Counted from the stretch's first letter, positions 1 to 9,207 are shown. The stretch is 64,000 nucleotides of DNA from Polyangiaceae bacterium (GCA_020633235.1 JACKEA010000005.1:310001-374000), one strand, 5' to 3'. The notes: generated from the sequence alone by a model not told the origin. Numbers and translations: made by a program.

Positions 1-5
1 TCGCG

Positions 6-2210
6 GTGTTGAGCGCGCTGTCTCTCGCCGGCTGCCCCGAGAACCCCGAGGGTCCGAAGATCCATGGTCAGACCAAGCTGACCCTGATCCACACCTCGGA
101 CATCCACTCCCGACTGTTCCCCTACGCCCTGCAGATCACGCAGTCCGATGCTTCTCTCGGGCTGGGGGCGGCGGGATCCGTCGTGACCGTGGGTGGGGTC
201 TCTCGCATCGCCTACATCGTCGGGCGGGAGCGCGCGAAGGCCGATCGCGCGCTGCACATCGACGGCGGCGACTGCTTCCAGGGCGCGCCGGTGTTCAACT
301 ACTTCAACGGCGAAGCCGAGGTGCGCGCGCTGTCCATGATGGGCACCGACGCGCAGGTCATCGCCAACCACGAGTTCGACAAGGGCGCGCTCAACGCGCG
401 GACCCAGTACCAGAAGTGGGCGACGTTCCCCGTGCTGGCGGCGAACTACCTGTTCGAGGACTCCCACGACGAGGCGAGCCCCCACCTCGAGAACGTGCTG
501 CACCCGTTCACCACTTTCAACCTGCGCGGGTTGAAGGTGGGGGTGATCGGCATGGGCAATCTGTCCAGCCTGAGCTCGCTGTACGAACGACCGAGCCGCC
601 TGGGCGTGACCCCCCTCGAGACCATCGACGTGGCGCAGGCCTACATCGATCTGCTGCGGCCGCTGGTGGACGTGGTCGTGATCGTCACCCACTTGGGTCT
701 CGGTGGCGACGAAGAGATGATCCAGAACACCACCGGCATCGACGTCGTGCTGGGTGGTCACAACCACATCGTGCTGCAGCCACCAAAGACCTTGGAAGAC
801 TGCGCTCACGTGGACTCCCAGGGGCGGCATTACATCGAGCTCCGGGACGCCGACGGCAAGCCGGGGGTGCGGCGCTACTGCGAGCCACGCACGGTGCTGC
901 TCGCACATTCCGGTGCCTTCGCGAAGTACGTGGGTCGACTGGATCTGATCGTGTCGGACCAGCCTTCGGACATTCCGTGGCCCTACGATCCGGTCAACGG
1001 CTTCGAGGTCGTCGGTCATCAGTACACGCTGTTCCCCGTCACGGCCGACACGCCCCAGGACCGGGCGGTGGCGGAGCTGATGGAGCCGTACCGGCAGGGG
1101 CTGGACCTGCTCGTGGATCTGGACCTCTTGGTCGGCTACGCGCCGGATGGATCGCGGCGCTTCGGCACCGGCGGTGGGGACTCGCCCCTGGGCAACCTGA
1201 TCGCCTCGGCGATGTGGCGCCGGCTTGGTATCGAGACCGACTTCTCCCTGACCAACACCACCGGCATTCGCGCGGACATGGTGCCGGGGCCGGTGACCGT
1301 CGAGCAGATGTTCAACATCTTCCCCTTCGACAACTCCATCACCAAGATGCAGCTGTCCGGCGTCGAGCTGCAGGACATGTTCGACTTCGTGGCACGGCGC
1401 TCCGCCGGCCGCGGTTGCGCGACGCAGGTGCAGATCGCCGGCGCCCGCGTGGTGCTGAACTGCAAGGGCTGCGAGAACGCGAAGCCCAAGGCCTGCAACA
1501 AGAACGACGACTGCCCCAGCAACGAGTGCAACGCCGGCTTCTGCGTGGTCAACGCATGCGCGGAGCACATCTACATCGGCTCCAATCAGAAGCCCTGCCA
1601 GACGGACGACGACTGTGGCGGGCAGCTCAACTCCTGCGACACCGGCATTCAGGATCCCCAGGGCCGCGGGCGCTGCCTGGTGGAGATCGAGCCGACCGGC
1701 TCCTACGAGCTGGCGACCAGCACCTACCTGGCGGGCGGCGGTTCCGGCTTCGTGGTGTTGAAGAAGAACACTACCCAGCTGGATACCAAGATCCAACAGC
1801 GTGACGCCCTCATCGACTGGGTGCGGGGCGGCAAGCCCTGCGGCTGGCGCGCGGAGAACAAGACCAAAGACGGGCTCCGGCCTTGCGGAGTGGACAGTGA
1901 TTGCTCCGCGCTCGGCACCGGCTACGTGTGCGCTTGCCCGGAGAACGTGACGTCCGCGTCCGACGGCAGCTGCACCTCTCAGGGAAGCTGTGGCGACAAT
2001 GGGCGCTGCGTGCTCGACGGCTGTCGTCAAGACGTGGCGGACTTCTACCGAGAAACCTGCGCGAACCCGCAGTCGGCCAAGGCCATCGCCAGCTGCGCCT
2101 CGAGCGTCGATTTCTGTCAGCTCGGTGGAGAGCAGTGCAAGTTCCTCGCCTGCATCGATCGCAACCTGGGCAGCTTCGCCGATGGCCGCGTGCTGATGGT
2201 GGGACGATGA
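6..2210 (+). CDS. 5'-nucleotidase/UshA-type metallophosphoesterase lipoprotein (5' end probably outside window)
   Basis: Predicted surface or periplasmic nucleotide phosphohydrolase. The N-terminal calcineurin-like domain shows TSDIHS (Asp32, His34), GGD, NHEFD near residue 121, VTHLG near 227 and GGHNH near 250, all metal-ligand motifs of the family. A 5'-nucleotidase C-terminal domain begins around residue 390 (GDSPLGNLIASAMW) and is interrupted by Cys-rich segments (CKGCENAK..., CQTDDDCGG) not usual in UshA. A lipobox-like LAGC lies only ten residues from the GTG at 6, so the signal peptide is too short and the true start is probably upstream of the window. The stop overlaps the next start (ATGA), indicating an operon. 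Substrate cannot be told from sequence. Confidence 0.85.
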   Translation: MLSALSLAGCPENPEGPKIHGQTKLTLIHTSDIHSRLFPYALQITQSDASLGLGAAGSVVTVGGVSRIAYIVGRERAKADRALHIDGGDCFQGAPVFNYFNGEAEVRALSMMGTDAQVIANHEFDKGALNARTQYQKWATFPVLAANYLFEDSHDEASPHLENVLHPFTTFNLRGLKVGVIGMGNLSSLSSLYERPSRLGVTPLETIDVAQAYIDLLRPLVDVVVIVTHLGLGGDEEMIQNTTGIDVVLGGHNHIVLQPPKTLEDCAHVDSQGRHYIELRDADGKPGVRRYCEPRTVLLAHSGAFAKYVGRLDLIVSDQPSDIPWPYDPVNGFEVVGHQYTLFPVTADTPQDRAVAELMEPYRQGLDLLVDLDLLVGYAPDGSRRFGTGGGDSPLGNLIASAMWRRLGIETDFSLTNTTGIRADMVPGPVTVEQMFNIFPFDNSITKMQLSGVELQDMFDFVARRSAGRGCATQVQIAGARVVLNCKGCENAKPKACNKNDDCPSNECNAGFCVVNACAEHIYIGSNQKPCQTDDDCGGQLNSCDTGIQDPQGRGRCLVEIEPTGSYELATSTYLAGGGSGFVVLKKNTTQLDTKIQQRDALIDWVRGGKPCGWRAENKTKDGLRPCGVDSDCSALGTGYVCACPENVTSASDGSCTSQGSCGDNGRCVLDGCRQDVADFYRETCANPQSAKAIASCASSVDFCQLGGEQCKFLACIDRNLGSFADGRVLMVGR

Positions 2211-3709
2211 AGCCGCTGTGGGCACTCGCGGGCGCGTGCCTCGCTCTCGCCTGCACGGCGAAGCGAGACATTCCCGAACAGACGGCGGCGCTGTATGTGG
2301 AGGTCACGCTGCCGAACGGGGACCCACTTCCGGGCGTGAACGACGCGCCGCTCCCGCTTCCCATTGGCGAGGTGGACCTGGACTTCAGCGTGCGCGCGCT
2401 GTTGCCCAGCGGTGACCCGGACACGGCGTTCAAGGGCTTCGTGCGGATCTCGGCGACGCCGGGAGCCGTGGTGAGCGTCACCGGGGACCGGGCGACGGGG
2501 CGCAACGTTCTCTTGCTCGATGGCCAGGCGGTAGGGCAGCACGTGCGGATTCGCAACGCGCGCGGCCCCACGTCCCTGTGGGCGGAGGACATCGGCTACG
2601 TGCCGGTGGATCCGGAGAAGCCTCCGGAGTGTGCCGACGGCATCGACAACGACAAGGACGGCACCATCGACTACCCGCAGGATCCGGGCTGCGCCTTCGC
2701 CAACGACGACACCGAGTCGGGCGGGACGTACGCGGCTGGGGTGTCCGCGCCGGTGCGCTACGCGCTGCCTCGGCTCGGGGACATGCAGGGCCGCGGCGCC
2801 CGTACGCCCTACGAGCAAGAGGGCGTGGAGATCGCCACCAAGGCCCCGCCTGGAGTGGACTGCGCCGCCGACCCATCGGCGTGCCCGAACGTGATCGTCA
2901 CGCGCATTTCCGCCGACGGCTTCTACGTCACCGATACCAGCGACCCGAACGGCTATAACCACGCCTTTGCCTTCACCTTCAGCGCTCCTGGCGGCCTGCG
3001 GGTGTGTGACCGCATCACGCAGCTGTCGGGCACGGCCAGCGAGTTCTTCGGATTCACCGAGCTGGGCTTCCCGTCCTTTCAGCAGCACGACTGGCGCTTC
3101 CCAACGCAGACCGACCCGGGAGACGGCCCGTGCCAGGTGCCCGAGCCCATCGTGATCGATTCCACCAGCTCGGCGGACGACGCGCTGCTGGAGAAGATCG
3201 AGAGCGCCTTGGTTCGGGTGGCGGACGTGAAGGTCGGTGCCTTCTTCGGTCCCGAGCCGGCCATCGGGGGCTTCGCCGAGAACAAGTCGAGCTGCGATCT
3301 GGACGGGAACGGCGCCATCGACTTCGACACGCCGGGCAGCAACGAGGCGGCCTGCGCCAACGCCTGCGGCGCGGACCCGAACTGCGTGGAGTGGACCGGC
3401 TATGCCTCCCGCGGGAACTACCGCGTGGTGTTCGGCGACAACCGCAGCATTCAGGTGAACACGCAGAGCGTGTCCCAATTCAACCCTGTTCAAATGCGCG
3501 GCAAGGCGATCCGCTTCTTGAGCGGCACGCTCCGCAACTTCAGCGGTGGCGCTTTGAACTGGACCATCGAAGCCCGCTGCTTGGACGACTTGGTGTGTGA
3601 CGACCCGTCACAACCCGCGTGCGTGAAGGGCCCCACGGATCCCGTGAGCTCCCAGATCGCGTGCGTCTTCCCGAGGACCGAAAATGATCCGAACGAAGCA
3701 TCGAACTGA
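2207..3709 (+). CDS. Lipoprotein with OB-fold-like domain, partner of the nucleotidase
   Basis: 500-residue lipoprotein: signal peptide ending LALAC, then a beta-rich N-terminal domain and an ECADGIDNDKDGTID motif near residue 140, a Ca-binding-like signature common in myxobacterial surface proteins. Residues about 225-300 (NVIVTRISADGFYVTDT...DRITQLSGTASEFFGFTEL) resemble the OB-fold of extracellular nucleases of the ExeM/YhcR type. A second Cys-rich, Asp-rich segment (DLDGNGAIDFDT) follows. Start chosen at the ATG that overlaps the upstream stop by 4 bp. The downstream gene begins 26 bp before this gene ends. The OB-fold assignment is pattern recognition, not a profile search; the catalytic part of a nuclease is not visible here. 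Confidence 0.7.
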   Translation: MKPLWALAGACLALACTAKRDIPEQTAALYVEVTLPNGDPLPGVNDAPLPLPIGEVDLDFSVRALLPSGDPDTAFKGFVRISATPGAVVSVTGDRATGRNVLLLDGQAVGQHVRIRNARGPTSLWAEDIGYVPVDPEKPPECADGIDNDKDGTIDYPQDPGCAFANDDTESGGTYAAGVSAPVRYALPRLGDMQGRGARTPYEQEGVEIATKAPPGVDCAADPSACPNVIVTRISADGFYVTDTSDPNGYNHAFAFTFSAPGGLRVCDRITQLSGTASEFFGFTELGFPSFQQHDWRFPTQTDPGDGPCQVPEPIVIDSTSSADDALLEKIESALVRVADVKVGAFFGPEPAIGGFAENKSSCDLDGNGAIDFDTPGSNEAACANACGADPNCVEWTGYASRGNYRVVFGDNRSIQVNTQSVSQFNPVQMRGKAIRFLSGTLRNFSGGALNWTIEARCLDDLVCDDPSQPACVKGPTDPVSSQIACVFPRTENDPNEASN

Positions 3710-5519
3710 CTTCCTCGCCGCGAGCCTGCTCGCCGCGCTGGGCCTGGTGTCGCTGCCGGTGCACGCGCAGCCGGCGGGGGAAGAGCCGGAGCCCACGGAG
3801 CCGGAGCCCGCGCCGGCACCAGCGCCGACGCCGGCGCCGGAAGAGGCCGCCGCGCCGCCGTCTCCCATGCCGCCGCCGGCTCCGCCCCCGGCTCCCGAAG
3901 CCGCGCCCATGGCACAGCGCAGCGGTTCGGCGTCGGCTCGCAGCCCAGAAGCGGAGCTCGAGGAGCTGGGCGTGGCAGAAGGGCCGGGAACCACTCGCGC
4001 CCACAGTGACTTCGTCGATACGCGCCTGACCTGGACCTTCGGCGACGACGACTTCCTGCACAAGACCGGTGAGGCCATCCCCCTGTCGCCCAACGCCAGT
4101 GTGGGAGATCGTCCGCAGTACCGCTTGTTCTTCGACAACCTGAACTCGCGTTTCTCGGGCCGCGAGAACGTGTCGCACCTGGTGCTGTACGGGAAGCTCC
4201 CCGGCTACATCAAGAACCTCGACACCGAGGCCGCGCTGGTGATGCGCGTGAACATGGCGAATCTCGCCAGCCAGTCGAACAACGTCAACGCGGTGTTCGA
4301 GGATGCCGGCACCTACCTCCGCGTGTTCTATCGAACGGCGGGGGACGCCAAGGCGCCCGAAGGCATCGGGCTGGTGCTGTATCCCATCGATACGGATCGC
4401 TTCCGCCTGGGCTATCTGTACGACATCTCCTGGGGCGGCACGAACGCCCGCATCAACCAGTCGATCTTCCCGCGGCTGCAGGGCAGCGCGCCGGGTGCCA
4501 AGCTGCAGTACGACGGCAACGGCTACTACGGTTTCGTCGGCTTCAAGACCGCCAGCATCGTCGAGGTGCAGCAGCGCATCGTCGAGAGCGGGAGCGGGGA
4601 GGGAGCGACCACGGACACCGTGCGCGTGGCCGAGACGAACTACGGTTTCTTGGGTGGCGCCGGCGTGGACCTCTCGGATTTCCTGCGAGTGGACGCCGGT
4701 GCGGGCTACTTCCAGCAGGGCCGCTTCGAGGAGCCCGACGTGCTCGGCGAGCGCGTGTACACCTTCGGTTTCTCTGGCCGGGTCGTGGTTCACGATGGCA
4801 TGCCGGTCCCGAAGAGCGCGGACTTCTCCCTGTACCGCAACGACCCGAACGCGCCGGCGGAGCTGTTCCGCGCAGAGGAGTACGAGCCCGGCAAGCTGAC
4901 CTGGTCCATCGCGGCGGAGGCTTCGCAGCTCCACCAGAACTTGAAGGACTTCGACCAGCCCGGAGCCACGGACATTCAGCTCGCGCGGGCCGCGGCGCTG
5001 CAGGCCAATGTCAAGTTCGGCTATCTGCGGACGAGCTTCTCGGCGATCTACCGCGACTTGCCCTTCGTGCTCCGGAACCAGCCCAGCTTCATCCCGTTCC
5101 AGACCATCCCGAACGACGCCAAGACCCAGGACGAGACGTTCTTCGCCGTTTCCACCGACTACTTCATCGAGAGCGCCAAGCTGACGCCGGGCGTCGGGGC
5201 AGGGCTCCAGATGCCGGCGACCTTCAGCAGCGAGAGCTTCGACCCGGCCGGGAACGACACCTCCCGCACCATCGTCGTGCGCGAGCAGGGCAACCTGGCG
5301 TTCTTGCCTCAGGCAGAAAAGCGGGTGCCGATCCTGCAGGCTCGCGCCAGCTTGAAGTGGGACCTGTCCCCGATGATGAGCGCCGTCACCTGGCTGCAGT
5401 ACCGGCGGGACAACAACTCCACCCGCTTGGAGCTGGACCCGAGCGGCACGGTGCTCCTCCGCCGCTTCATTTCGCCGGATTTCGTGGGCTACGGCGTGGC
5501 GATGCAAGCGCGGTTCTGA
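3684..5519 (+). CDS. Outer-membrane beta-barrel protein (hypothetical)
   Basis: 611 residues: Sec signal peptide ending HAQ, a long Pro/Ala/Glu linker (about residues 30-85), then alternating amphipathic strands rich in Tyr, Phe and Gly, ending in Phe as outer-membrane barrels usually do (GVAMQARF). No specific porin or receptor family recognised. It overlaps the preceding lipoprotein gene by 26 bp and closes a three-gene operon with a nucleotidase, so it could be an uptake pore or assembly partner for products of that enzyme; this role is inferred from position only. Confidence 0.65.
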   Translation: MIRTKHRTDFLAASLLAALGLVSLPVHAQPAGEEPEPTEPEPAPAPAPTPAPEEAAAPPSPMPPPAPPPAPEAAPMAQRSGSASARSPEAELEELGVAEGPGTTRAHSDFVDTRLTWTFGDDDFLHKTGEAIPLSPNASVGDRPQYRLFFDNLNSRFSGRENVSHLVLYGKLPGYIKNLDTEAALVMRVNMANLASQSNNVNAVFEDAGTYLRVFYRTAGDAKAPEGIGLVLYPIDTDRFRLGYLYDISWGGTNARINQSIFPRLQGSAPGAKLQYDGNGYYGFVGFKTASIVEVQQRIVESGSGEGATTDTVRVAETNYGFLGGAGVDLSDFLRVDAGAGYFQQGRFEEPDVLGERVYTFGFSGRVVVHDGMPVPKSADFSLYRNDPNAPAELFRAEEYEPGKLTWSIAAEASQLHQNLKDFDQPGATDIQLARAAALQANVKFGYLRTSFSAIYRDLPFVLRNQPSFIPFQTIPNDAKTQDETFFAVSTDYFIESAKLTPGVGAGLQMPATFSSESFDPAGNDTSRTIVVREQGNLAFLPQAEKRVPILQARASLKWDLSPMMSAVTWLQYRRDNNSTRLELDPSGTVLLRRFISPDFVGYGVAMQARF

Positions 5520-5526
5520 ACCGCGC

Positions 5527-5532
5527 TACGCT
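5527..5532 (+). promoter_or_regulatory. -10 box of predicted leaderless promoter, CBS gene
   Basis: TACGCT followed by 6 nt and the ATG at 5539. No Shine-Dalgarno between them. Confidence 0.5.
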
Positions 5533-5538
5533 TCGGCC

Positions 5539-6333
5539 ATGCTGAACCGGCCGGTCTCCCACTACATGTCGAGCCCGGTGTTCGCCATCGCGGCGGACGC
5601 CGATCTGGAAACGGCGCGCACGCGCCTGGAGCAGCACCACGTCTCGAGCCTGTTGGTGCAAGACGGAGATCACCATCTGGCCGGGGTGATCTCGCGTACG
5701 GACCTGCTGCGAGCGGGCGAGGTCAGCCTCGATCCCGAGCACGGCGCCCTCCAGCTCCGGTTGCCGACGCAGCACGTGCGGGATGCCGCGCACATGGAAG
5801 TCGTCACGGTGGAGCCGAACGCCAGTGTTCGCGACGCGGCACGAATGCTCGTGGAGCACGGGGTGCACCGGGTGTACGTCGCGTCCCACGAGCACGGCTA
5901 CGGCGTGCTCAGCACCCGCGACGTGATGCGCGCGCTGGTGGACTCGCGAGTGAGCGCCCGGGTTTCGCAGCTGATGACGTCTCCCGTGCAAACGCTGAAC
6001 GCCAGCGACCCGGTGGACGCCGCCGTCGACCGCCTTCGGGAGGCGAAGGTGACGGGCTTGGTGGTGGTGGACGCGGCGGGTTGGCCCGTGGGGCTCTTCA
6101 CCCAGCACGAGGCCCTGGAGTCCAAGGGCTACTTCAGCGCCGACCCCGTTGAGCGCGTGATGAGCTCTCGCCTGATCACCGTGCGGGAGAGCGTGGCGCT
6201 GCATCATGCGGCGGCCCAGGCGGTGGCAACCCGAGCCCGCCACGTGCTGATCCTGGACGACCGTCACAAGCTGAGCGGAATCCTTTCCGGGCTGGATTTC
6301 GCGCAAGCTGCAGCGGATTGGGTGCCGGCCTGA
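5539..6333 (+). CDS. Four-CBS-domain protein
   Basis: 264 residues made almost entirely of four CBS motifs (about residues 5-58, 80-135, 140-195, 200-262), that is two Bateman modules and no attached enzyme or transporter domain. Such stand-alone proteins usually sense adenosine nucleotides or other ligands and regulate a partner in trans; partner unknown. It starts 19 bp after the barrel gene. TACGCT at 5527-5532 ends 6 nt before the ATG, so transcription may start at the start codon itself. Confidence 0.8.
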   Translation: MLNRPVSHYMSSPVFAIAADADLETARTRLEQHHVSSLLVQDGDHHLAGVISRTDLLRAGEVSLDPEHGALQLRLPTQHVRDAAHMEVVTVEPNASVRDAARMLVEHGVHRVYVASHEHGYGVLSTRDVMRALVDSRVSARVSQLMTSPVQTLNASDPVDAAVDRLREAKVTGLVVVDAAGWPVGLFTQHEALESKGYFSADPVERVMSSRLITVRESVALHHAAAQAVATRARHVLILDDRHKLSGILSGLDFAQAAADWVPA

Positions 6334-6371
6334 GCCTTCTGGCCCGCTGGCCGGCGACCCCGAACGGGCGG

Positions 6372-6399
6372 TTGACCAAGTCGGCGCGGCGCGTATACT
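6372..6399 (+). promoter_or_regulatory. rpsO promoter
   Basis: TTGACC (6372-6377), 16-nt spacer, TATACT (6394-6399): the best sigma-70-type match in the window. It leaves a leader of about 18 nt containing AGAAGGA (6413-6419), 4 nt before the ATG. Confidence 0.8.
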
Positions 6400-6423
6400 C
6401 GCGCGGCTTTTCAGAAGGACTGG

Positions 6424-6699
6424 ATGAATATGCCTCTCGCACCGGGCGCCAAGCAGGGCGTCATCACCACCCATCGGCTCCACGACTCCGACACCGGCTC
6501 GCCGGAGGTCCAGATCGCGCTGCTCAGCCAGCGCATCGAGTACCTCACCGAGCACTTCAAGACTCACAAGAAGGATCACCACTCGCGTCGTGGTCTGCTC
6601 AAGCTCGTGGGTCAGCGCCGTCGGTTGCTCGACTATCTCAAGAAGAACGACGTCGAGCGCTACCGCAACATCGTCTCCTCGCTGAGCCTCCGCAAGTAA
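6424..6699 (+). CDS. rpsO: 30S ribosomal protein S15
   Basis: 91 residues, the normal S15 size. Shows the S15 signature: DTGSPEVQIALLSQRI, LTEHFKTHKKDHHSRRGLL and the C-terminal RRLLDYLKKNDVERYRNI. Binds 16S rRNA in the platform of the small subunit. Strong promoter and a good Shine-Dalgarno precede it. It is followed by pnp, the same order as in Escherichia coli. Confidence 0.97.
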   Translation: MNMPLAPGAKQGVITTHRLHDSDTGSPEVQIALLSQRIEYLTEHFKTHKKDHHSRRGLLKLVGQRRRLLDYLKKNDVERYRNIVSSLSLRK

Positions 6700-6768
6700 G
6701 CGGAGAGCGACCGAGACTGGTTCGTTGAAATTCCGATTGCGAAGCGTCTCGTCGCTTCAACTTCGCTT

Positions 6769-6809
6769 TTCGCACCGCAGCCTCGGCTTCGGTGCGAACA
6801 CCGAGGCTG
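6769..6809 (+). promoter_or_regulatory. Interlocked hairpins / potential H-type pseudoknot in the rpsO-pnp spacer
   Basis: Two perfect 9-bp complementarities overlap. Stem A pairs 6769-6777 with 6790-6798 (TTCGCACCG with CGGTGCGAA). Stem B pairs 6778-6786 with 6801-6809 (CAGCCTCGG with CCGAGGCTG). The loop of A holds the left arm of B, and the loop of B holds the right arm of A. They can act as mutually exclusive alternatives or as a pseudoknot. It ends 71 nt before the pnp ATG. In E. coli this spacer carries an RNase III-cleaved stem used for PNPase autoregulation. Confidence 0.65.
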
Positions 6810-6880
6810 AAGTGAGGCGTCTCGCGGTCGGCGTCGTGCCGCACGTAGCGGCATAGCGTCCGAAGGGGGCGCCACAACAC

Positions 6881-9121
6881 ATGTTCGTACGTGAATCCGT
6901 CACCGTTGGTGGCACCGAGCTCACCATCGAGACCGGACGGCTCGCGAAGCAGGCGCATGGCGCCGTGCTCGTGACTTATGGCGAGAGCGTCGTTCTCGTC
7001 ACCGCGACCTCCACCGAGGAGCGGCCGGGTCTCGACTTTTTCCCACTCACCTGTGAGTACGTCGAAAAGACCTACGCAGCAGGCAAGATCCCCGGAGGCT
7101 TTTTCAAGCGAGAAGGCCGGCTCCGGGACTACGAAGTCCTCTCCAGTCGCCTGATGGACCGGCCGCTCCGGCCGCTCTTCCCCGAGGGCTACAAGAAGGA
7201 CACCCAGGTCATCGCGACCGTGCTGTCGTCGGACAAGACGAACCCCACGGACGTGTTGGCTCTGTCCGGCGCCAGCGCAGCGCTCAGCATTTCCGACATC
7301 CCCTGGGACGGCCCCATTGCCGGCATCCGCGTCGCGCGGGTGGACGGCGAGCTGGTCGCTTACCCGACCTTCGCCCAGAGCGAGAAGGCCGACATCGATC
7401 TGGTGGTGGCCGTCAGCAAGGACGCCATCGTGATGGTGGAGGGCGGCGCGGACGAAGCCGCCGAGGTCGACCTCATCGATGCGCTGATGTTCGCGCACCG
7501 CGAGGGTCAGAAGGTCATCGGGCTGATCGAGAAGCTCCGGTCCGCGGTGGGCAAGCCGAAGCGCGAGTTCTCCGTCACCAAGCTCGACGACAAGATCGCC
7601 CAGCGCGTGGCCCAGCTGTGCGACGCGAAGCTGCGTGAAGCGTGCGTCGTCAAGGAGAAGAAGGCCCGCTACGACGGCTACGGCGCCATCAAGAAGGAGC
7701 TGGCCGCCACGCTGCTCGCGGAGCTCGGTGAGGAGAAGTTCGGCGAGCTCGAGAAGCTGATCAAGGCCGAGTTCGAGGAGCGGAAGTATCACGTCGTGCG
7801 CAAGATGGTGCTCGACGAGCGCCGCCGCATCGACGGCCGCACCGAGACGGTGATTCGCCCCATCGCTTGCGAGGTGGGCCTGTTGCCGCGAACCCACGGC
7901 TCCGCGCTGTTCCAGCGTGGTGAGACCCAGGCCATCGTCACGGCCACTTTGGGCACCGCCAGCGACGAGCAGAAAATCGACGCGCTCATCGGCGAGAGCT
8001 GGAAGCAGTTCATGCTCCACTACAACTTCCCGCCCTTCTGCACGGGCGAGACCAAGCCAATGCGCGGCCCCGGTCGCCGCGAGGTGGGTCACGGCGCCCT
8101 GGCCGAGCGCGCGGTGGTGCGCATGATCCCGGACCACGAGAAGTTCCCGTACACCATTCGCGTGGTGAGCGAGACGCTGGAGTCGAACGGCTCGAGCTCG
8201 ATGGCCAGCGTGTGCGGCGCCACCCTGGCGCTGATGGACTGCGGCGTTCCCCTCAAGAAGCCGGTGGCGGGCATCGCCATGGGCCTGATTGCCGAGGGCG
8301 ACAAGGTCGCGATCCTGAGCGACATCTTGGGCGACGAGGATCACCTCGGCGACATGGACTTCAAGGTGTGCGGCACGGACCGCGGCGTGACGGCCATTCA
8401 GATGGATATCAAGATCGCCGGCCTCGAGCGCAGCATCTTGGAGCGTGCGCTGTCGCAGGCACGGGACGGACGCTTGCACATCCTGGGCAAGATGCTCGAA
8501 ACGTTGCCGGCGGCGCGTGCGGAGATCAATCGCTGGGCTCCGCGCATCACCACCGTCAAGGTGAAGCCGGATCAGATCCGCATCATCATCGGCCCCGGTG
8601 GCAAGACCATCAAGGGCATCGTCGACCAGACGGGCTGCTCCGTGGACGTGAACGACGACGGCACCGTGGCCGTGGCGGGCTCGGATCCGGACATGGTCAA
8701 GAAGGCTCTCGAGATCATCAAGGGCCTCACGGCGGAGCCGGAGGTCGGCACGATCTACAAGGGCACCGTCAAGCGTATCGTGGACTTCGGGGCCTTCGTG
8801 GAGATCCTCCCGAACAACGAGGCCCTGTTGCACGTGTCGGAGATCGCCCACGAGCGCGTGGAGAATCCCGGGGACGTGCTGAAGGAAGGCGACGAGATCG
8901 AGGTCAAGGTCATCAGCGTGGATCGCGATGGCAAGACCCGGCTCACCCGCCGCGAGCTCTTGCCCTTCCCCGAGGGGGAAGAGGGCGAGCGCGCGCGGGA
9001 ACGCATCCAGAAGGCCCGCGAAGCTGGGCCGCCGTCCCGTGGTGGCGGGGGCGGCCGCGGTGGCGGGCGGGACCGCGGGGACCGCGGTCCCCGGCGCGAC
9101 CGCGAGCGGCGCGCGCGCTGA
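6881..9121 (+). CDS. pnp: Polyribonucleotide nucleotidyltransferase (PNPase)
   Basis: 746 residues with the full PNPase order: two RNase PH-like domains around an alpha-helical linker, then KH (IIIGPGGKTIKGIVDQTG, about residues 565-585) and S1 (GTIYKGTVKRIVDFGAFVEI, about 625-690). The tail is unusual in being rich in Arg and Gly, like an RGG box, and may add RNA binding. Function: phosphorolytic 3'-5' mRNA decay. The 181-nt spacer after rpsO holds the interlocked hairpins. Confidence 0.97.
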   Translation: MFVRESVTVGGTELTIETGRLAKQAHGAVLVTYGESVVLVTATSTEERPGLDFFPLTCEYVEKTYAAGKIPGGFFKREGRLRDYEVLSSRLMDRPLRPLFPEGYKKDTQVIATVLSSDKTNPTDVLALSGASAALSISDIPWDGPIAGIRVARVDGELVAYPTFAQSEKADIDLVVAVSKDAIVMVEGGADEAAEVDLIDALMFAHREGQKVIGLIEKLRSAVGKPKREFSVTKLDDKIAQRVAQLCDAKLREACVVKEKKARYDGYGAIKKELAATLLAELGEEKFGELEKLIKAEFEERKYHVVRKMVLDERRRIDGRTETVIRPIACEVGLLPRTHGSALFQRGETQAIVTATLGTASDEQKIDALIGESWKQFMLHYNFPPFCTGETKPMRGPGRREVGHGALAERAVVRMIPDHEKFPYTIRVVSETLESNGSSSMASVCGATLALMDCGVPLKKPVAGIAMGLIAEGDKVAILSDILGDEDHLGDMDFKVCGTDRGVTAIQMDIKIAGLERSILERALSQARDGRLHILGKMLETLPAARAEINRWAPRITTVKVKPDQIRIIIGPGGKTIKGIVDQTGCSVDVNDDGTVAVAGSDPDMVKKALEIIKGLTAEPEVGTIYKGTVKRIVDFGAFVEILPNNEALLHVSEIAHERVENPGDVLKEGDEIEVKVISVDRDGKTRLTRRELLPFPEGEEGERARERIQKAREAGPPSRGGGGGRGGGRDRGDRGPRRDRERRAR

Positions 9122-9150
9122 GATCACTGCGCTCCAAATGAAGCGGCGGA

Positions 9151-9182
9151 GACGGCGCCGGTCCTTCGGGACCGGCGCCGTC
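9151..9182 (+). terminator. Very stable hairpin after pnp
   Basis: Perfect 14-bp stem (9151-9164 with 9169-9182) closed by a C(UUCG)G tetraloop. It lies 30 nt after the pnp stop. No U-run follows, so it may work as a 3' stabiliser or a U-poor terminator. Confidence 0.7.
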
Positions 9183-9194
9183 GACGCGTTGCGG

Positions 9195-9200
9195 TAGTGT
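9195..9200 (+). promoter_or_regulatory. -10 box of predicted leaderless promoter
   Basis: TAGTGT, 7 nt, then the ATG at 9208. Confidence 0.5.
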
Positions 9201-9207
9201 CGTCGGG

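Noticed and set aside
3540..5507. Long minus-strand open frame opposite the barrel gene
   Set aside because: Shadow of the real gene on the plus strand; no start signal and no domain.
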